Position numbers and translations under genes: made by a program | From: Helicoverpa zea | Lineage: Eukaryota; Arthropoda; Insecta; Lepidoptera; Noctuidae | DNA: 64,000 bases | Reading direction: 5' to 3' | NCBI RefSeq assembly: GCF_022581195.2 | Contig: NC_061470.1 | Span: forward strand, 868,001 to 932,000 | The notes under the pieces: generated by a model | Told to the model about the DNA's origin: nothing | Databases searched by the model: none | Seen by the model: only the letters and a program-made list of their open reading frames with translations | Shown here: one piece after another, positions 42,265-54,435 of the stretch | Layout of the letters: each line of letters opens with the position of its first letter | How positions within the stretch are numbered: the stretch's first letter is position 1

Positions 42265-43818
42265 GAAAATACTGTAATATTGATGTCGAAATGCCGTTAT
42301 TTGATCTGCAGATGACTTGTCATTACAAAAACACAAATTAGAAATGTCTGGTTTAGAAAGCTATCAAATTATATCAAACAAGTAATTTATTTTTATTTTC
42401 CTCAACAAACCTTATTTTCCTTTACAAACGTAGTTGCGTATTATTTATCAACGCTAGAATGAGCCATCCAATATATCTGCGTTTGACTTATGAGCTACAT
42501 CTTGACAACTGCGGAAATTGATAAATAAACGAAGATATATTACCTTGCTGAAACTTTCAGGTAAGTAACCTTTAGTCTTTCACAATATACATAGATTACC
42601 TTTTGAAGAAAATGTATGTATGAAATAAATAAATATTTTACACAATTTAGTTTTGTATAGGTGGTTGATTTTCAGATATTCAATTTTAACATGAGGGATC
42701 GCTTTTCTCTAAGTTATGTTTAATATTGGCTCTATCTATTGTCTTTCTTGAAATAAAGTGATTAACCTGTTTTACATTAACACCCTAACACAAAAGGACA
42801 AATAACTTCACAGAACTATAAACAAAAACAACACCCTTTGTTTACATCCTGAATAATTTATCTACCTTCCAAGTTTTGGCGAAAAAACGTGAGAGACCTT
42901 TCAATGGCATGTTTTTGGCTGAAACCTCATGGCTTACATGTTGGGTAATAAAAAACTTTGCACTAACTCACCGTTCCACCCCCGCAGCTGACGTCCTCGG
43001 CCATAACCGATCACTTGTCACTATCATACCACTATACCACCACACACATTCAAAAACAGAACGCGAGTACCAACCTCATTTGTAACCACACACAAAACGC
43101 ACTGGCCATGCAACGTATTTTTGAATCGCGATTCGAAAATTGAATGTTTATTTTGGAAAAGGGAACCGACGCGTCCAGTCGGCGTCGGGGCGTCGAGGGG
43201 ACTGGGTGCGCGCGCTGCCTCGGTTTCCATGGAAACGCAGGTTTGCGTTCAGTACGTATATTGAGAAGATAATAAGTGTCGTCTGATGGAAAACTTTGCT
43301 TTCGAGAGGGATGCTTTATTGTGTATGCTAAGTTCGACGGAATGCATAAACAAAATGAGAGGGGTTGTTTTGTTCTTGAATGAAATGTTTTATGATTTCA
43401 GGGGTATGATTTTTGGTATCACGGTTTGTTATGTAAATGTTGACTACCTATGAATTTAGGTCATGAATGATAAAAGTTATATCATCATTTGTGTTGTCAG
43501 CCGCACTGTTTTAACGTAGGTACTTAGAACAGAAGGAAAATTAGGAACAATCTACAGAATTTCTCAAGCGCGTCTTATTCTACTGATCTACTTATTACTC
43601 CACTTCTTGCATAGGACAAAATATATTCCTTTATTTATTTCATTATTCCTTTATAAAATAACATAATTTTCTCCTGTCTACCGCCTTACTGTGATTGGCA
43701 AGCAAAACAATCTATTTTCTATACAAGGGGACAATAATAGAAAAGGATTCTTAAAGGTCACGGAGCTTCGCAATGCAAGTGTTAACACTTAGTAAAGTTA
43801 TTTAGATGTTATTTACTT
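42265..43818. other. Gene-free stretch with a CpG-rich island
   Basis: No gene is recognised. At 43115-43245 lies a unique CpG-rich block (AATCGCGATTCGAAAATTG, CCGACGCGTCCAGTCGGCG, GTGCGCGCGCTGCC) that includes GTTTCCATGGAAAC at 43223-43236, a palindromic match to the RFX X-box. It could be a promoter or enhancer. No coding exon is visible next to it. Confidence 0.4.
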
Positions 43819-44240
43819 AGTTAAAGCGAACTCATCCTCCGAGCCTTTTCCCAATCATGTTGGGGTCGGCTTCCAGTCTAACCGGATTCAGCTGAGTACC
43901 AGTGCTTTACAAGAAGCGACTGCCTATCTGACCTCCTCAACCCAGATACCCGGGCAACCCGATACCCCTTGGTTAGACTGGTGTCAGACTTACTGGCTTC
44001 TGACTACCCGTAACGACTGACAAGGATGTTCAATGACAGCCGGGACCTACAGTTTAACGTGCCATCCGAAACACAGCCAATGGTGTCTAAGATATACTTA
44101 GAAAGTACATACAAACTTAGAAAAGTTGCATTGGTACTTGCCTGACCTGGGATCGAACCCGCGCCCTCATACTTGAGAGGTTGGTCCTTTACCCACTAGG
44201 CCACTACGACTTTTTTTTTAAACTACAGTTAAAGCGAACT
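43819..44240 (-). mobile_element. SINE A, full-length with tRNA-like head and 14-bp target-site duplication
   Basis: AGTTAAAGCGAACT at 43819-43832 and 44227-44240 bounds the insertion. On the minus strand the head carries A box TGGCCTAGTGG (44203-44193) and B box GGTTCGATCCC (44159-44149). Then follow a linker with TTCGGATGGCACG, the CTACGGGTAG-type body and the tail CCCAACATGATTGGGAAAAGGCTCGGAGGATG. This copy defines the family in this window. An extra A-run lies 5' of the head. Confidence 0.92.
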
Positions 44241-44244
44241 GAGT

Positions 44245-45700
44245 GTTAAAATTAATATCTCATTTTCTTAGATTCACTGGCTATTTATCCCACTCGGATT
44301 AAAAGTAGTCTCACATTTCTAAAATGTCCGTAAAACTGCAATCTTTGTGAGCCAACAGAGACATGCCTTCTCGCGAACAATTCTAGTCGAATCTAACCAT
44401 TACTTTGTCCCTTTTTCCTCTCTGTAGATACTGATTATGTAGGACATAGTTCCTGGGTAGGGAGGTCATTGACTCTTCACGCTGCTGGTAGATTTGTGTA
44501 GGTAAGTAAAACAGAACACCTATTTATTTATGTGATTTATAATTTTTACGGGTTTTTCGTCTGTAAAAGATCATATTTTATTTTTATTTTCATTGAGTAG
44601 GTAACCGAAATTCTTATGCTATTTACAACTTTGGGTTTCTTTCAGGGATTAGTGATAGTTTTATAAGAAAATTATGATATTACATAAATAATTTCGTATT
44701 TATTCTTTATAGTAATATATTAAAGACATTAAAAATATAAATTACTTTTTATCATCATCATCATTATTTCCGGCAATTTAACTCCAACCATCCCGGTCAT
44801 GGGAAACCCGCATCACTTTCTATGTTTTCATAAAATTCAGCAAAACCTTCAGAACATAAGTAATTTAATAATCAAGGTTCACAAGAAGAAAGTACTATCC
44901 CACATACTCATAAAATATTCCAACAGTACTGACGTAACAATTCTGATCTACAAACAAAAGCAAAGAAGATCTATAAAAAAAAACTAAAAAGAGGGTCAGC
45001 AAAAAAAAATAAAGGGATCGTGTCAGTGGTGTTTGCGCTTATTCTGCTGATTGTACTACACAGGGTGGGGTGAATTCCGACGGAGCTTAGCTTCCGGATG
45101 TACAAAGGGTGTTTACTTTGTAAAATTGTGCGCAATTGTTGCTTTTCAGATTATATTCATGAGAAAACGAGGGATGGAAAATGGAAAATATATTTTGGTT
45201 GAGATGAGAAAATTGTTTGCTTTCAACTACTAGCTTTTTGACGGTAAAGTACCTCTATCATGTTCTTTATGTAGTTTTTTCTATTTACTATGAACATGGA
45301 ATACATATTTTTACCTAGTTATTAACCGACTTCCCAAAAAAGAGGTTCTCAATTCGCATGATGTTTTTTTTACGATTTACATTATGAAGTAATTTTATAA
45401 AGATATCAAAGTCCGTTTCTAATATATTAAAATAAACAACTACCCAAAAATAGAAGAAATCACGTCATTAAGTTTGGTTTCATGACTAGTATGTTTTCAG
45501 GCCATATGGTCATGTTTATGGAGATCAAGTTCAAACAAACCAGGTTAATGAGCTCGTAGTATAAAATAATATACAATACCGGGCCATTTCATTGACTATT
45601 AGTCATACATAAAGTGTCAGGATTCCTTGGTTGCTTCCAAGATCTCATTCATACAAAAAAAATATTATCTAGCTACTCTAGAGGTAGGTAGAGAACAGGT
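44245..45700. other. Gene-free stretch
   Basis: No gene is recognised. ATTAACCGACTTCCCAAAAA and GAGGTTCTCAATTCG at 45321-45356 are a scrap of a common lepidopteran repeat. The small frame at 44799-44987 has no support. Confidence 0.35.
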
Positions 45701-45712
45701 AGCAAAGTCTTC

Positions 45713-45826
45713 GGGGTCCCTAAGGGCCGGAGCCCTAAGGATCAAAAATGGGGTTTTAGTCAGTAAAATTCTGACACTCCCACCCGCTGCAAGTGGGTCA
45801 TTTTGATGATTTCCATCCCTTAACAA
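45713..45826 (+). mobile_element. Poly(A) retroposon, family D copy 3, diverged
   Basis: On the reverse strand it reads AAATCATCAAAATGACCCACT, GGGAGTGTCAGAATTTTACTGAC, then decays. No flanking duplication remains, so it is older than the other two copies. Confidence 0.55.
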
Positions 45827-46236
45827 AAGAACCTTCGTATGTTCATGTTATGTAATTTTATTAAGTTACATAGTAAATAATTTACTTTACTTTAATTTAC
45901 TATTTAAAATTACCATTTCAAACCCTCAAAATACCACTAAAAGCAGCACACATTTATACTTGATCCAAATAAAAACGATAACGAACAACAAAGTTGAAAA
46001 TAATAACCAAAAAAATTGGGTTAACCATAATTGTTCGTCAGTCGCGTGACCATAGCTTCATCAACTTACATGATCTAGATCACGGAAGAAGGAAAAATAG
46101 CAGAGATGCCATAATGCAGGTAGGCCATGCGCCTTCTTCTAGGTCAAATTTGTACGGTGGGCTTGACCAAAACAATCAGTTTGAGGCGTTCGGGTTCTTC
46201 GAGACATCTGTCAACTACATAGTTTTGATTTTATAA

Positions 46237-46526
46237 AAAAAACCGGCCAAGTGCGAGTCGGACTCACGCACGAAGGGTTCCGTACCATTAATTAAAATCA
46301 CGTTTGTTGTATGGGAGCCCCCCAAAATATTTATTTAATTCTAGTTTTCAGTATTTGTTGTTATAGCGGCAATAATAAATACATCATCTGTGAAAATTTC
46401 AGCTCTCTAACTATCACGGATCATGAGATACAGCCTGGTGACAGACGGACGGACGGACGGACGGACGGACGGAGGAGCGAAAACAATAGGGTCCCGTTTT
46501 ACCCTTTGGGTACGGAACCCTAAAAA
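46237..46526 (-). repeat. Dispersed repeat, family E copy 2
   Basis: Reads AACCGGCCAAGTGCGAGTCG, GGGTTCCGTACCATTAATT, a (GGAC)n tract at 46443-46472 and GGGTACGGAACCCTAAAAA. Reverse of 28735-28993 with high similarity. Confidence 0.7.
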
Positions 46527-46539
46527 TGGTATGTTTCAA

Positions 46540-46648
46540 AGACGGCGTATAAGGACGAAGATAGTAACGTTCCTCATTCCCCGCACTCACGCATTTTGGC
46601 GCGCTACTTTCTCAGGAGATTTTCCGTTATGGCACCTCCGCTAGTCAT
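46540..46648 (-). repeat. Dispersed repeat, family G copy 2
   Basis: GAAGATAGTAACGTTCCTCAT, CATTTTGGCGCGCTACTT and TTTTCCGTTATGGCACCTCCGC are the reverse of 16775-16893. It directly follows the family E copy. Confidence 0.6.
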
Positions 46649-46649
46649 T

Positions 46650-48255
46650 TTGTTCTCCATGGTAGAGCTTCATTTGATCGCGCTTACGTCACTTCAATTT
46701 GTTATTTATTCCTTTTAATTATGGAAATAGCTAAAAAAGATAACTATTATTCCTTGGTTACTTATTAAGTCATTGTGAATCGGATTAGCATTAGTGCTAA
46801 GTAGGATTATTGATTACTTAATCAATGACTTAAGACATCTTAGCACTTAAGTTCACTTAATTGTGCAAGTTTGTTTGTAGTCAGGCCAAAACCATTAAAT
46901 ATAATATTTTGCCAAAGTAAACATCGATTTCTTTTTATTTATTGTGAACTATGCAATTTCAGTAGAGATTTAGAACTGCGGAAAAATGGTTATATAGATA
47001 AATAATAGCCTGGTAGATAAGCTTTCAAATGGTTAAGGCTATTGTTTATCCCCTCAAAACTCGAGTAATTCCCTCAAAACGTAGGTAAAACCGAAGGAAA
47101 CCCTTATTTGCCTAGAACTCTTTAATTGAACAAAAAGCCTCAGTATTGGCCAATTGCTTTTGCAAACTACGTGGAAAATATTGCAATGTCATGGAGCAGA
47201 AGTTACCCAATCTATGGTTTTATTGTGATGAAGAAAATACTTATGGTGATCCGTTTTTATATGTAACGATTCATAGTTATTCCAATCAATTGATAAAAAA
47301 CATTTTCTGGTTAATATTCAGCCATTTACTAATGAGTTTTGTGATCTTGTTTTCCATGTAACATGCTTTTCTTTAATTAATTGGATTTCTATTTATCTAA
47401 TGTATTAAGACGCTACATATTAAATCTAAATTATTTTAATGGATTTTAGAAGATTTTTTTCCTTAATCAGATACTTATTCAACCAGTGAGTTTTGAGTCT
47501 CGTCGTGCATCCAAACCTATCTCTACCAATACACACCTCACGATCGGTTCAGCCACGTTCGAATTAACAAGACTCCAACCTACCTATCTAAATTCATATT
47601 TCCAATTCGCAATTCCGAAGCCTCCTAAGAAAAGTGACTAGAGAAAATTAATATTCATTCAAGAACCTGAACACGGGTAAGAACAAAAGAAATAACTAGT
47701 TACCGTCAGCACGAGGGTACCAGTAGAATAACTCAATTCAGCAGGTAAGTTAGAACTAACTCGCCAGTAACTGGGTTAGTAAGTATGTGACTGGCATAGA
47801 ATCAGTTGTGAGCCAAGATTTGAGGGGGCGTTTATCTCTCTTTGTGGCTTGTTATTAGGAGGTATAATAAAATTATCATCATCATCAGGGTATGTTATTG
47901 TTCCACTGCAGAGTGAGCTCTTCTCATACAGAAAAGGAATGAATGATAATCATTACAAGCGTCCTTTAAGGTCTAGGTTTCGTCAATATGTTTTGCTTCA
48001 TCTTTACTCAGTCATTGGTGTGCTAGATACACATAGAAGGCAGACACATATAACAACATAGAAAAGCTCATATTGTCGGTAGGACTGAACGTATATTTAG
48101 CTAGACAAATTCAAATATGTTAGCTTATAGTTTTGTGGTCATACGGGACTTAGAAGAACTTGATTTCTTGTTTATTGTAGCGAAGCTACAGCTGATAAAA
48201 AAACTAAAAGGAAAACAACATCTAAGAATTTCAAAACTAAAGGAATAGTTATTTG
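46650..48255. other. Gene-free stretch, one weak exon-like segment
   Basis: 47471-47743 is bounded by an acceptor-like TTTTTTTCCTTAATCAG and a strong donor-like CAG/GTAAGT and is open in one frame for its first 56 codons, but ends in a stop with no recognisable product. I do not call it a gene. The 71-residue frame at 47146-47361 has no visible domain. Confidence 0.3.
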
Positions 48256-48259
48256 TTAT

Positions 48260-48455
48260 ACAAGAGTGCAAAGTTGCTTTTTAACCGCGGGCTCAATTTT
48301 GATGACCGAGCAAGCGAAGGATTCTAAAATTGAAACACGAGCGTAGCGAGTGTTTCAATAATTAGAATCCTGAGCGATAGCGAGGGAATCAAAAGAGCAC
48401 GAGGTGAAAAATCTTTGCACTCGAGTGCAACACGTAACTTTTCATCCCACCTCAT
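48260..48455. repeat. Dispersed repeat, family I
   Basis: AGGATTCTAAAATTGAAACAC and GTGTTTCAATAATTAGAATCCT (48318-48371) form an inverted pair. The repeat also contains GAGCGTAGCGAG, TGAGCGATAGCGAGGGAATC and GCACTCGAGTGCAACACG. I recall it as a common lepidopteran repeat. Class unknown. Confidence 0.5.
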
Positions 48456-48459
48456 CGAG

Positions 48460-50135
48460 GAAATTAAAAAAACAAAATGGCGCGCACATATGAGTATGAA
48501 ATTATAAAAGAAGTACCTATTAAAGTTCATTTATTTGAAAACTCAGTTTAAAAATGAAACAAGGTGAAAAATCTATGTAAAAACAATAATAAAAATTACT
48601 TAATTAATTGAATAATTATTTTAAGCAGTATTTTATTTGTTTAATATGTATTTGTTTGAAAAGTCTTATTAAGATGGTCACAAATGGATTATTGCACACG
48701 ATGTTCTAAATTCAAATCACTTTGCCGCTCTAGAGGATAAAAACGGCTTTTGCGCTCAGATATCAAAGGGTAAAACTAGTCTTTCCGAGATGGTGGGATG
48801 AAAAATCTATTTTTTTCTTATTCTACCACAATAAAATATTCAATTTCCACAAACTGTGTCCGTTCCTTTTACACAAGCATCCGATTCCTACAGACTATTC
48901 CGTGGAAAAATACAAAATACCTTGATTTATTCAGAATAGAGCGCCTTGCGAAGAAATTATAGCAAAACTCACCGTTATGAGTTTTGCTCTGCAGGTATTA
49001 CTTATTTCAGTTTTATGATCGTTTTCTGTTTTTCAGTGAATAGCGAGTAGTACAAGAGCTAGAGACTGTGACTCCTTTGTTATTTTATGAAAGGTGAAAT
49101 TTTGTGTGCATCCAATAAGTTGGGTATTTGTCTCGTTTTTAACGAGACGGTTTTATTAGGTTGACTTGCTATAAATGTAACTATGTATGTATGTAGTGGA
49201 ATACAAGGTAACTAATCCAACGATGTTCTAAGGAACGTAGCGTCATGAAAATTGGCAGCTGTATGTAGTTCTGATGACAATACAATGATATGGTAGGTAC
49301 TGTCGAATGTATCTTATGATCGAGCCGAATATATTAATTGGAACTTTTGGTTTTACGTGCCTTTCAAAAAGCGTAAGATTTCACGCGTACAAAGTTTCAA
49401 TCTTTTTAAAGTAAGTGGGGAAGGTCCGATAGTCACTGGCTCTTGAACTAAAGCTATGTTTATTTGATTATTTTATTTGGGCTGCTCTTTTATTAAAATG
49501 GAAATGAAGAAAATGAAGTTTTATTGCGTGTAACGGTTCAAATTGTTGCTTTGTCATGACAATTTGAGTTATGTAAGGCTTATTCAAATAGTTGTAGGTA
49601 TACTCAGTTACTTGCTTCAGTATTAAGTGTAGTGTTCGATTTTTTTATTTCGATTGCTGGATTTGGTTACGTTTATTTTTGTATTTAACTAGTCTTAGTA
49701 AATTGACCGCTTCTCTTGATAGATTCTAGGTATTTATTTTGAATCAAACGCTAAAAAACCTTAAAATTACAATCAGTTAGGCTCTACTTTGATAAAGTAA
49801 TTTAGTAAGTACCTAAATGAAATAAAAGACTTCATAAATAAAGTGTACAATAAACTCTAATAAATTGAAATTACCCTCCCTACCCAGGTTACCTAATAAA
49901 TAACACCAGTTTGCACTTTTTCCGCAGTTTCCAAGAAGTTTTTATGAAAGTAGTTTCTACAGCAACTATTTTCTAACGTTGAGAATAGTTTGTTCTTCAA
50001 AAATGGGTATTTATTGCTCAACTATAATTATTTTTCTTCACTACGCCTGCATATTAAATTGTTTCAGTAGTACCTATGTCAAAATACCTGCCTATTATGA
50101 CATAGCGATTCTATATTTTCGTAGCTTCATCATCT
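48460..50135. other. Gene-free stretch
   Basis: No gene or dispersed repeat is recognised. Frames up to 66 residues are AT-biased and unsupported. Confidence 0.3.
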
Positions 50136-50139
50136 GCCT

Positions 50140-50355
50140 AGCCTTGTCCAGTCTATTTTGGTATCGGCTTCCAGTCTAACCGGATGCAGCTGAGTACCAG
50201 TGTTTTAGAAGGAGCGACTGCCTATCTGACCTCCTCAACCCAGTTACAAGGGTAACCTAATACCCTAGATAAGTCTGGTGGTCAGGCTTGCTGGTTTCTG
50301 ACAACCTTTACGACTGCCAAAGATGTTCAAATGACAGCCATCACACACTGTAAGT
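50140..50355 (-). mobile_element. SINE A copy
   Basis: GGTATCGGCTTCCAGTCTAAC, CTATCTGACCTCCTCAACCC and ACGACTGCCAAAGATGTTC are on the plus strand, so the SINE runs on the minus strand. The head is replaced by unrelated sequence after ATGACAGCCATC. Confidence 0.8.
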
Positions 50356-50649
50356 TAACACAAAAACTAATCCAAGCGCACTTACCTGTAAAGCTTTCTT
50401 GCTTGCAATTTTCCTTACGTACCAGCTATTCATACAAGATATCTACTTTTTAAAAGCGACTTTGATAAGATGCACGTCAAAGGTACAGAGATCGCACATG
50501 TACCTACATATATGCGAGTGTGAACGTGTATTGTGTAATGCGTGCCGGCGCGCCTCACTACACACAGTCGAGACGTGAATACGAGATGCTGCATACTGGT
50601 GGCAAAACAAACATACTGGAAATAAGGTGGTATTATTTTTAGCATTTTT

Positions 50650-50830
50650 TATATGACCGCAAGGAACAGAGGACGACCAAAGAAACATTGGATGTATGTG
50701 CGAAAGTCGACATGGCCAGAAAGAGCGTTACTTGTGAGATGACGGCAGACAGAAGAGTATGCAAGAAGAAAACATGCTGCGCCGACCCCAAATAAAAATT
50801 GAGATAAGGACAGTCCGATGATTGTATTTA
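50650..50830 (+). pseudogene. RTE-type LINE, C-terminal ORF fragment and 3' end
   Basis: Reads RGRPKKHWM in one frame, then, after a frameshift, AKVDMARKSVTCEMTADRR and KKKTCCADPK with a TAA at 50793-50795. Downstream AATTGAGATAAGGACAG and GATGAT is the element's 3' end. It is the same family as the fragment at 3.02-3.23 kb, in the opposite orientation. Confidence 0.65.
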
Positions 50831-51231
50831 CGTAATACAAACGTGACTGTGAATCCTTGTGTCGGTTCACTTAGATATTTTATTGCACTGTCATGATTTG
50901 CGCTAAAAATTGCCTACAGGAAAAGCTTTTCTATGTTTTTCAGTTGCAGATAAGATTATTGTTATTAGCATCATTAAGTAGATATAATTAGACATATCTG
51001 AAGTCTATACAAAACTAGAAATGTTTGCGTCATTTATATATTTTTTATGTGTAGTACGACTATATTATTCTGCAATCCGTACTGTCTCCCTTGTATATCT
51101 GCCACCCCACTGAACTTGTAGGTACACTACTGAAATATGCGCCGGTATTTATTCATCTTTCCTAATGCACGCTCTTGGACAAATAATAGCATACCTTTTT
51201 GGTGAAACACTACCACATATGATTATATAGT

Positions 51232-51395
51232 GTTTAGTGTTTGCCCGCGGTTTCACTTGGTTTTCGAGGAACTAGTTACTATCGTATTACGATAATAAAT
51301 AAGCTATATTATTGACAACTTTCATTGCAATTCATCCACGTACTTTTTGCGTGAAATAGGAACAAACATCTATATACATATTTTATAGGATTGTT
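51232..51395 (-). mobile_element. Helitron-like (Lep1-type) copy
   Basis: TTGCCCGCGGTTTCACTTGG, AAGCTATATTATTGACAACT, GCGTGAAATAGGAACAAACATC and ATTTTATAGGATTG follow the Lep1-type order in reverse. Confidence 0.45.
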
Positions 51396-51399
51396 TTAT

Positions 51400-52735
51400 A
51401 CGCACTATATTTATAAACTTAAACTATTTTTAAAAACTAAAATACTGTGTACTAAAATAAAAATCAAAACGTATAGGTACAAAAGATTTAGTAGGATTAT
51501 ATCGTATTCAGAAGAGAAAAACATTATTTTAAACTAAGCTTGTTATCATGTTGTTTTTTAAATATTGTACGACAAACATTGCAAATTGCAACTTTTTTCG
51601 CTAACCAAACTTTCCGTCCACATCCTAGTTTTCAGTTATTTTTCACGTTTTCCAGAACGCTGCGTCGGTATTTTAATGAACGCGTTACTGAAATATGGAG
51701 GCAAACAATCTCTTAATTAATAAACTAGAAATTCTAAATATGAGCAATATAGATAGCTACAGAATTTTCATAAATAAATAACTTTTGACATTTGCTGACA
51801 CGGTATTAACCTTTAGTTGATTTCAGATTTTCTAAGAAATTAAATGCAAAAAGTATGCAAAAGTAGCATTTATTTATTTATTTCAAGATAGGTTAGGTGG
51901 GACCTTGGTCGATATTTTGTAGTTTCAGTAGTTAATTAACTTTTGGTATATTGTTGTAAACCGTTTCTCAGACTGTTTAGTTGCAAAACATCTAAATGCT
52001 AAAGTAAACCTTAAAAGGTTCAGTTTTGTGATTTCACGATAGGGTGCATTTCACCTTATGAAATCAATAACTAAAGTAGGTACTAGTCACCATCGTCCAA
52101 CCCATATTCCAACGTCTTATTTGCGGTCGGCTAAAAGGACTACAGTCATAAAATAATGGGAAAAAATTTATGATTCATGACAATTTTATTGAAATCGAAA
52201 GCTTCGTCATAAAGTTGTCCACAATAATACAAAAGATACGGATCTAGTGTTATTGTCTGCGGTATCGAGTGTCATTCTTTTGTCACGATTTGTTTATGCT
52301 ATCATTGGTATTCTTATTTAAATGTTTCTCTGTCTTATTGTTGATAATAATAATATTTTTCATTAATGAAACCTTAACATTTTCTATAGCACAGGTATTA
52401 ATGAAAGTAAGCTTTTGGCATCTTTCTTTTTTGACTTATCACCTACTCACTCACTGATGTACATAGGTACCTATCTCTGTGAACTTGACATCGTTGCTTT
52501 TCAACTTTTCTCAAAAGTCATCAAATTGCGGTTAAAAATGAATAACTTGAAACTGCGCCTTCAAAGGCGCGTTACCTTATGTCATCACCTCATCAAACTA
52601 CACACTGGGTTGAATAGACCAACGAAAATTTATCTGGATTCACTAGTAGACATAAAATTTGTAAAAAAATCTTAACTTAATAAAATAAAGAAACGCGGTA
52701 ATACACACTTTGAGAATTCTATTTAATTACTTTCT
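51400..52735. other. Gene-free stretch
   Basis: No gene is recognised. Frames at 52269-52675 are hydrophobic or AT-biased and carry no motif. Confidence 0.3.
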
Positions 52736-52736
52736 A

Positions 52737-53070
52737 AGTATACTTAGACACCAATGGCTGATAAATTGAAAAATTGAAAATATTTTTATTTTTCAGACTA
52801 AGCACACACAACAGTACACAGTCCATATTATGTTAGTAAAATGAGAAACTTAAAATTCTATGTTAGTAAAATTTAAAGTGATTATTGTTATGAACATGCA
52901 TCGACGACCAGTGCCTGATAAAAAGGTGAAGGAAAACATTTTGAGGAAACCTGGACTATAAAGTCTGAAATCACCAACCCGCATTGAGCAAGCGTGGTGA
53001 TTAATGCTCAATCCTTCTCCATGTGAGAGGAGGCCTGTGCCCAGCAGTGGGACGATAAAAAAAAAAGAAG
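52737..53070 (+). mobile_element. SINE B body and 3' tail
   Basis: TTAGACACCAATGGCTGATAA, TTTTGAGGAAACCTGGACTAT, GAAATCACCAACCCGCATTG and GTGGTGATTAATGCTCAATCC lead into GAGGAGGCCTGTGCCCAGCAG and TGGGACGATAAAAAAAAAA. The tail resembles the 3' coding end of the RTE LINE at 30.54 kb. Confidence 0.75.
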
Positions 53071-53074
53071 GCTG

Positions 53075-54255
53075 TAACAGTAACCTACAGTTATTAAGTA
53101 CAAGACATTTTCTTTCTAAATACCTGCTACTGTTTATCTGCCTAGTGCGTAACGTCGTCGCTCCCAAAGCCATAAAAATTACAAGGAAAGGATGTACAAG
53201 GAAAAAGGGCCGGCCCTTATTCTCATAATTGATATCGCTTCTCGTTATGTCTTTGTTTGTGCCAAATGTTGCATCGTGTCATCCTAAATTAAATTAAAGG
53301 TTTACAATGCTTTCATATTAACAAATTTTCGGAAAAGCCGAGATGTTCCTTGAGACGATAGAAAAAAATGTTCAAACACTTGGCACAAACAAAGAACTGA
53401 ATGTCTCGTGTTAATAAAAAAATAGAGTGGATAATCCGCTAGTGTGAATACGGAGAATAGCCTTATAACAGCGCTAGAGCTTGAAAAAGAGGAATCATTT
53501 GAAAGTTCTTAAAATACATATTATTAAAAATGCATCTTCTAACTCTCTCATGAGAACAGGATATGAATCCCATGAATTAATCATTATTATGCTAAATACT
53601 GATAGAATTTATAACAATAAATAATACAAAGTAAGGATTTCCCGGTTGAAGTCCTACGCCATGACTGATGCATTTTTTGCAGTAAAACTTAAGGTGTGGT
53701 CTTAATGTGTAGACAATTTCAAGTACTTAATAAATATTTTTTTTTCACGAACATTTAGAAAATGAAAAATACTCTAAATATGTGAAACATTATATCGAAT
53801 AATAAAATACCTTAAAAATAAATAAGACATCTTGGCATTCAACCTCTCAATCCAAAAACTCACAAGTTGAATAATACATAGCTGTTTATTTCCAGTACCT
53901 ATAACTAAGCTATAATAACTGTTCGATCATTACCATTGTCCAAATTATATCAAAACTTTTTATCACAAACAAAAACTTCAATGTAAGTACCCAAAAAAAC
54001 TGTTTCGTTTATCCGATACAGTCAATTGATCATCTTAATTTAAACGCTTTTTTATACTTTTTCTTATATTTCCTGAATTGCTCTACATTATTAGCCTAAC
54101 TTAACATTATTTAGACTGTCTTCATCTTGTTCGAACGCGACTAAAAATAATCGCAGGTGCTTCAAAAATAACTCGTGCGATTTTTATTAGTAGTCGTGTG
54201 TGTTGAAATCTCACCTTAATCCTAGTATGGTACTTGACTCATACATGAGTGTACC
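53075..54255. other. Upstream region of the secreted-protein gene
   Basis: No gene or repeat is recognised over about 1.2 kb. It is unique-looking AT-rich sequence and is the most likely place for upstream control elements of the gene that follows. No specific binding site stands out. Confidence 0.3.
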
Positions 54256-54259
54256 CACT

Positions 54260-54288
54260 TATAAAAACCAAAAGCGACCTCAGTCAGT
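54260..54288 (+). promoter_or_regulatory. Core promoter: TATA box and initiator
   Basis: TATAAAAA begins at 54260. Two overlapping arthropod-type initiators TCAGT lie at 54280 and 54284, which puts the second start A 26 bp after the TATA T. This gives a 5' leader of about 150 nt before the ATG at 54436. A TTTATTTTCAG acceptor-like site at 54380-54390 raises the possibility of a small leader intron, but no strong donor is seen. Confidence 0.6.
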
Positions 54289-54435
54289 TGTTAACAAAAG
54301 TGAAAAGTGAATTTAGTTAATTCAAAGATAAGACCCGTATTTATTGTTAGCTAAACCATATTGTTGTGAACGAATTTAATTTATTTTCAGTACAATACTG
54401 CTGATAGAATCGTGCGGTCTAATAATAGTGGTAAA

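Noticed and set aside
46311..46644. Frames with RRTDGRTDG-like repeats
   Set aside because: They come from the (GGAC)n microsatellite inside repeat family E.
52850..53228. Frames of 74 and 107 residues on opposite strands
   Set aside because: Both cover the SINE B insertion and its tail; no independent support.
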